Shown here in pieces: positions 62,332-64,000 of a DNA stretch of 64,000 nucleotides. Within the stretch, counting starts at the first letter, position 1. Each line of letters opens with the position of its first letter. The notes below the pieces were generated by a model. That model had not been told where the DNA came from. It did not search any database and saw nothing but the letters and a program-made list of their open reading frames with translations. Position numbers and translations under genes: made by a program. Source of the stretch: Pseudomonas soli (GTDB lineage Bacteria > Pseudomonadota > Gammaproteobacteria > Pseudomonadales > Pseudomonadaceae); NCBI RefSeq assembly GCF_900110655.1, contig NZ_FOEQ01000007.1, forward strand, positions 216,516 through 280,515, given 5' to 3'.

Positions 62332-62633
62332 GGCAGGTTCATCCAGTAGGCCAATGCGTTGATCAGCCCCAGCACCAGGCTTGGCAGCAGCATGCCCAGC
62401 CAGGCGCGCCAAGCGCTGCGGCAGGCGAAGCACCAGATGAAGGCGATCAGGTAGAAGACGAATGACAGCATCATCCCGGTCATCGTCGCGTCGGCCTGGG
62501 TCATCGGCGCAAGCAGGGTGATGCAGACACTGGCCATCGACGCCAGCAGATAGCCGCCCAGCAGCGCTGCCAAGCTGCGGGAAGTCACGGCCAGGCGGTA
62601 GCTCAGGGGAAGGCCGGCGGCTTTGCTCTTCAT
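62328..62633 (-). CDS. DUF3649 small membrane protein of iron-uptake locus
   Basis: The 101-residue protein has three TMs (about 20-40, 50-70 and 75-95) and the sequence RLAVTSRSLAALLGGYLLAS, typical of DUF3649. It is the first gene of the six-gene iron locus, overlaps the PepSY gene by 4 bp and lies 31 bp downstream of a Fur-box-like site. Confidence 0.87.
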   Translation of the reverse strand: MKSKAAGLPLSYRLAVTSRSLAALLGGYLLASMASVCITLLAPMTQADATMTGMMLSFVFYLIAFIWCFACRSAWRAWLGMLLPSLVLGLINALAYWMNLP

Positions 62634-62663
62634 GACGAGGATCCGGGAATGGGGGCTGCAATA

Positions 62664-62682
62664 CTAATGATTTCAATTCTCA
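62664..62682 (-). promoter_or_regulatory. Fur-box-like site upstream of the DUF3649 gene
   Basis: The reverse strand reads GAGAATTGAAATCATTA, matching the Fur consensus GATAATGATAATCATTA at 13 of 17 positions. It lies about 31 bp before the first ATG, fitting iron repression of the locus. Confidence 0.6.
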
Positions 62683-62689
62683 TAAGCAA

Positions 62690-62911
62690 AGCATGCCGAC
62701 ACGCGCGATGGCGAGCCAGCTGCCCAACGGGTCAGTCGTTACGAGTTGAAACCCAAGGAGGTGCGCACCTTGGAAAGCGGCACCGCCAACGGGGACCTGC
62801 AGGCCGATGCCGGCGCGCTCTGGTCAATTTCGACAACCCGCTCGAGAGCCTCCAGAACCACACCCACCGCGCGACAGCCCTCTGGACAAGCGCCCCCTGT
62901 TGGCGCTGCCT
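62690..62911. other. Unassigned segment between the iron locus and gpx
   Basis: About 220 bp with no recognised gene. AGGTGCGCACCT (62759-62770) is a perfect 12-bp palindrome. On the plus strand an ideal AAGGAGGTG is followed after 6 nt by TTG at 62770, opening a frame LESGTANGDLQADAGALWSI to 63033 that overlaps gpx antisense. The frame is rich in Ser, Thr, Arg and Pro and looks translated only by chance. Confidence 0.35.
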
Positions 62912-63394
62912 TCAAGCCAGCGCTTTCTCGATGGCCTGCACCACGGTCGGATCATCTGGTGCGGTACGTGGGGCGAAGCGTGCCAGCACCCGGCCATCCT
63001 TACCGACCAGGAACTTCTCGAAATTCCAGCTGATGTCGCCAGGGAACTCAGCGCCTTCGCCCGCCAACAGGCGATACAGCGAATGACGTTGCGGGCCGTT
63101 CACCTCGAGCTTGGCCCCCAGCGGGAAGCTCACGCCGTAGTTGAGGCTGCAGAAGTCCTGGATTTCCTTCTCGCTGCCAGGCTCCTGGCCTGCGAACTGG
63201 TTGCACGGCAGGCCGAGCACGTTGAAGCCCTTGCCCTTAAATTGCTGGTGCAGTTTTTCCAGCGAAGCGTATTGCGGCGTCAGCCCGCACTTGGAGGCGA
63301 CATTGACCACCAGCACCACCTGGCCCTTGAACGGAGCGAGGGGCAGGTCCTCGCCGTTCAGCGCCTTCAACGTCAGGTCGTGAAATGCACTCAT
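62912..63394 (-). CDS. Glutathione peroxidase family protein
   Basis: The 160-residue protein starts MSAFHDLTLKALNGEDLPL and has the peroxidatic Cys36 (NVASKCGLTPQY), the GLPCNQFAGQEPG motif with the second cysteine and Gln, and the WNFEKFLV tryptophan. Bacterial GPx enzymes of this type usually use thioredoxin. A reading to 63490 is not used, the upstream residues being unlike the family. Confidence 0.94.
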   Translation of the reverse strand: MSAFHDLTLKALNGEDLPLAPFKGQVVLVVNVASKCGLTPQYASLEKLHQQFKGKGFNVLGLPCNQFAGQEPGSEKEIQDFCSLNYGVSFPLGAKLEVNGPQRHSLYRLLAGEGAEFPGDISWNFEKFLVGKDGRVLARFAPRTAPDDPTVVQAIEKALA

Positions 63395-63484
63395 GATGAA
63401 ATCCCCTCTCAGGTTCCGATTGCCGCAGGGGCGAATCCCGCCCACGAAAAAGGCGCGCGGCCAAACCGTCCACCCTCCCGAGGA

Positions 63485-63503
63485 GGGCAAGTCCGGCTTG
63501 CCC
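63485..63503 (-). terminator. Possible hairpin after slyD
   Basis: GGGCAAG and CTTGCCC form a 7-bp stem with a TCCGG loop, about 37 bp after the slyD stop. No U-tract. Confidence 0.35.
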
Positions 63504-63539
63504 GAGCGCCTGGCGACTCTCTGAGCTTAGCGCAGAAAA

Positions 63540-64000
63540 TCAGTGGTGATGGCCACCTTCACCGTGGATGTGACGGTGAGCGATTTCTTCTTCGCTGGCG
63601 TCACGCACGTCGACAACCTTGACCTTGAAGTTCAGGCGCTGGCCAGCCAGCGGGTGGTTGCCGTCGACGGTCACGTCGTCGCCGTCGATGTCGCGGATGG
63701 TGACGATCTGCATCTGGCCGTCCGGCGCCGAGGCGTGGAACTGCATGCCGACTTCGAGTTGGTCGACGCCTTCGAACATCTTGCTGCTCAGGGTGCTGAC
63801 CAGCTCGGCGGAGTATTCGCCGTAGGCTTCTTCGGGCTCGATGGCAACGGTCAGTTCCTCACCGGCCTGCTTGCCTTCCAGGGCTTTTTCCAGGCCCGGG
63901 ATGATGTTGCCGGCACCGTGCAGGTAGACCAGCGGCGCACCACCGGCGGAGCTGTCGATGACCTCACCAGCGTCGTTGGTGAGGGTATAGTCGATGGAGA
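63540..64000 (-). CDS. slyD: FKBP-type peptidyl-prolyl isomerase SlyD (cut by window edge)
   Basis: The visible part reads SIDYTLTNDAGEVIDSSAGG at the right edge, through GAGNIIPGLEKALEGKQAGE and the IF (chaperone) domain, to a His-rich tail HRHIHGEGGHHH. Only the first few residues are missing. SlyD is a prolyl isomerase and chaperone whose histidine-rich tail binds nickel. The C-terminal tail here is short compared with E. coli. Confidence 0.94.
   Translation of the reverse strand, partial: SIDYTLTNDAGEVIDSSAGGAPLVYLHGAGNIIPGLEKALEGKQAGEELTVAIEPEEAYGEYSAELVSTLSSKMFEGVDQLEVGMQFHASAPDGQMQIVTIRDIDGDDVTVDGNHPLAGQRLNFKVKVVDVRDASEEEIAHRHIHGEGGHHH

Noticed and set aside
1..64000. CRISPR arrays, prophage, insertion sequences or rRNA
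   Set aside because: No regularly spaced repeats, phage structural genes, transposases or rRNA sequences were found on either strand.

Overview
The window is ordinary high-GC Gammaproteobacterial chromosome and reads as a Pseudomonas of the P. putida group. The evidence is a complete isc operon, a twelve-gene alginate operon whose catalytic residues sit at or next to the P. aeruginosa positions, and many copies of the P. putida-type REP element (core ATCGCGGGGCAAGCCCGCTC). No prophage, insertion sequence, CRISPR array or plasmid gene was seen.

Layout. 1-3.6 kb (minus): ispG (partial), rodZ, pilF, rlmN, ndk. 3.7-9.3 kb (minus): iscX-fdx-hscA-hscB-iscA-iscU-iscS-iscR, transcribed from iscR, with a promoter embedded in two IscR type-1 sites. 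9.4-11.0 kb: cysE and trmJ (minus), divergent from suhB (plus). 12.0-18.1 kb (minus): a glycine-zipper protein, then the queA-tgt-yajC-secD-secF cluster. 18.1-22.9 kb: tRNA-Leu(CAA), a small membrane protein, a GNAT acetyltransferase, a stub of an addiction-module antitoxin, a bestrophin-like channel, a catalytically degenerate NodB-like protein and yaaA. 22.85-23.6 kb: a 771-bp AT-richer leader with no gene. 23.6-39.7 kb (plus): algD-alg8-44-K-E-G-X-L-I-J-F-A, the full pathway for alginate synthesis, polymerisation, epimerisation, acetylation, trimming and export, with a REP pair between algL and algI. 39.8-41.3 kb: a small membrane protein and an SDR. 41.3-46.5 kb (minus): a LysR regulator and a tripartite EmrAB-type efflux operon. 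46.7 kb: a universal stress protein. 47.2-52.0 kb (minus): a second tripartite pump of AaeAB/FUSC type, divergent from a LysR gene that precedes a 2-hydroxyacid dehydrogenase. 54.2-56.3 kb: a DMT exporter and an AraC regulator. 56.3-62.6 kb (minus): an iron-uptake locus (DUF3649, PepSY reductase-like protein, DUF3325, FecI, FecR, TonB-dependent transducer) behind a Fur-box-like site. 62.9-64.0 kb (minus): glutathione peroxidase and slyD (partial).

No clearly new multi-gene system was found. The best leads are small: an identical 15-bp palindrome in front of both a LysR gene and its neighbouring efflux operon; REP elements inside the alginate operon and a REP variant carrying an extra module; a NodB-fold protein that has lost its catalytic aspartates and one metal-binding histidine; a truncated antitoxin; and an unexplained, strongly patterned 200-bp segment at about 62.7-62.9 kb.
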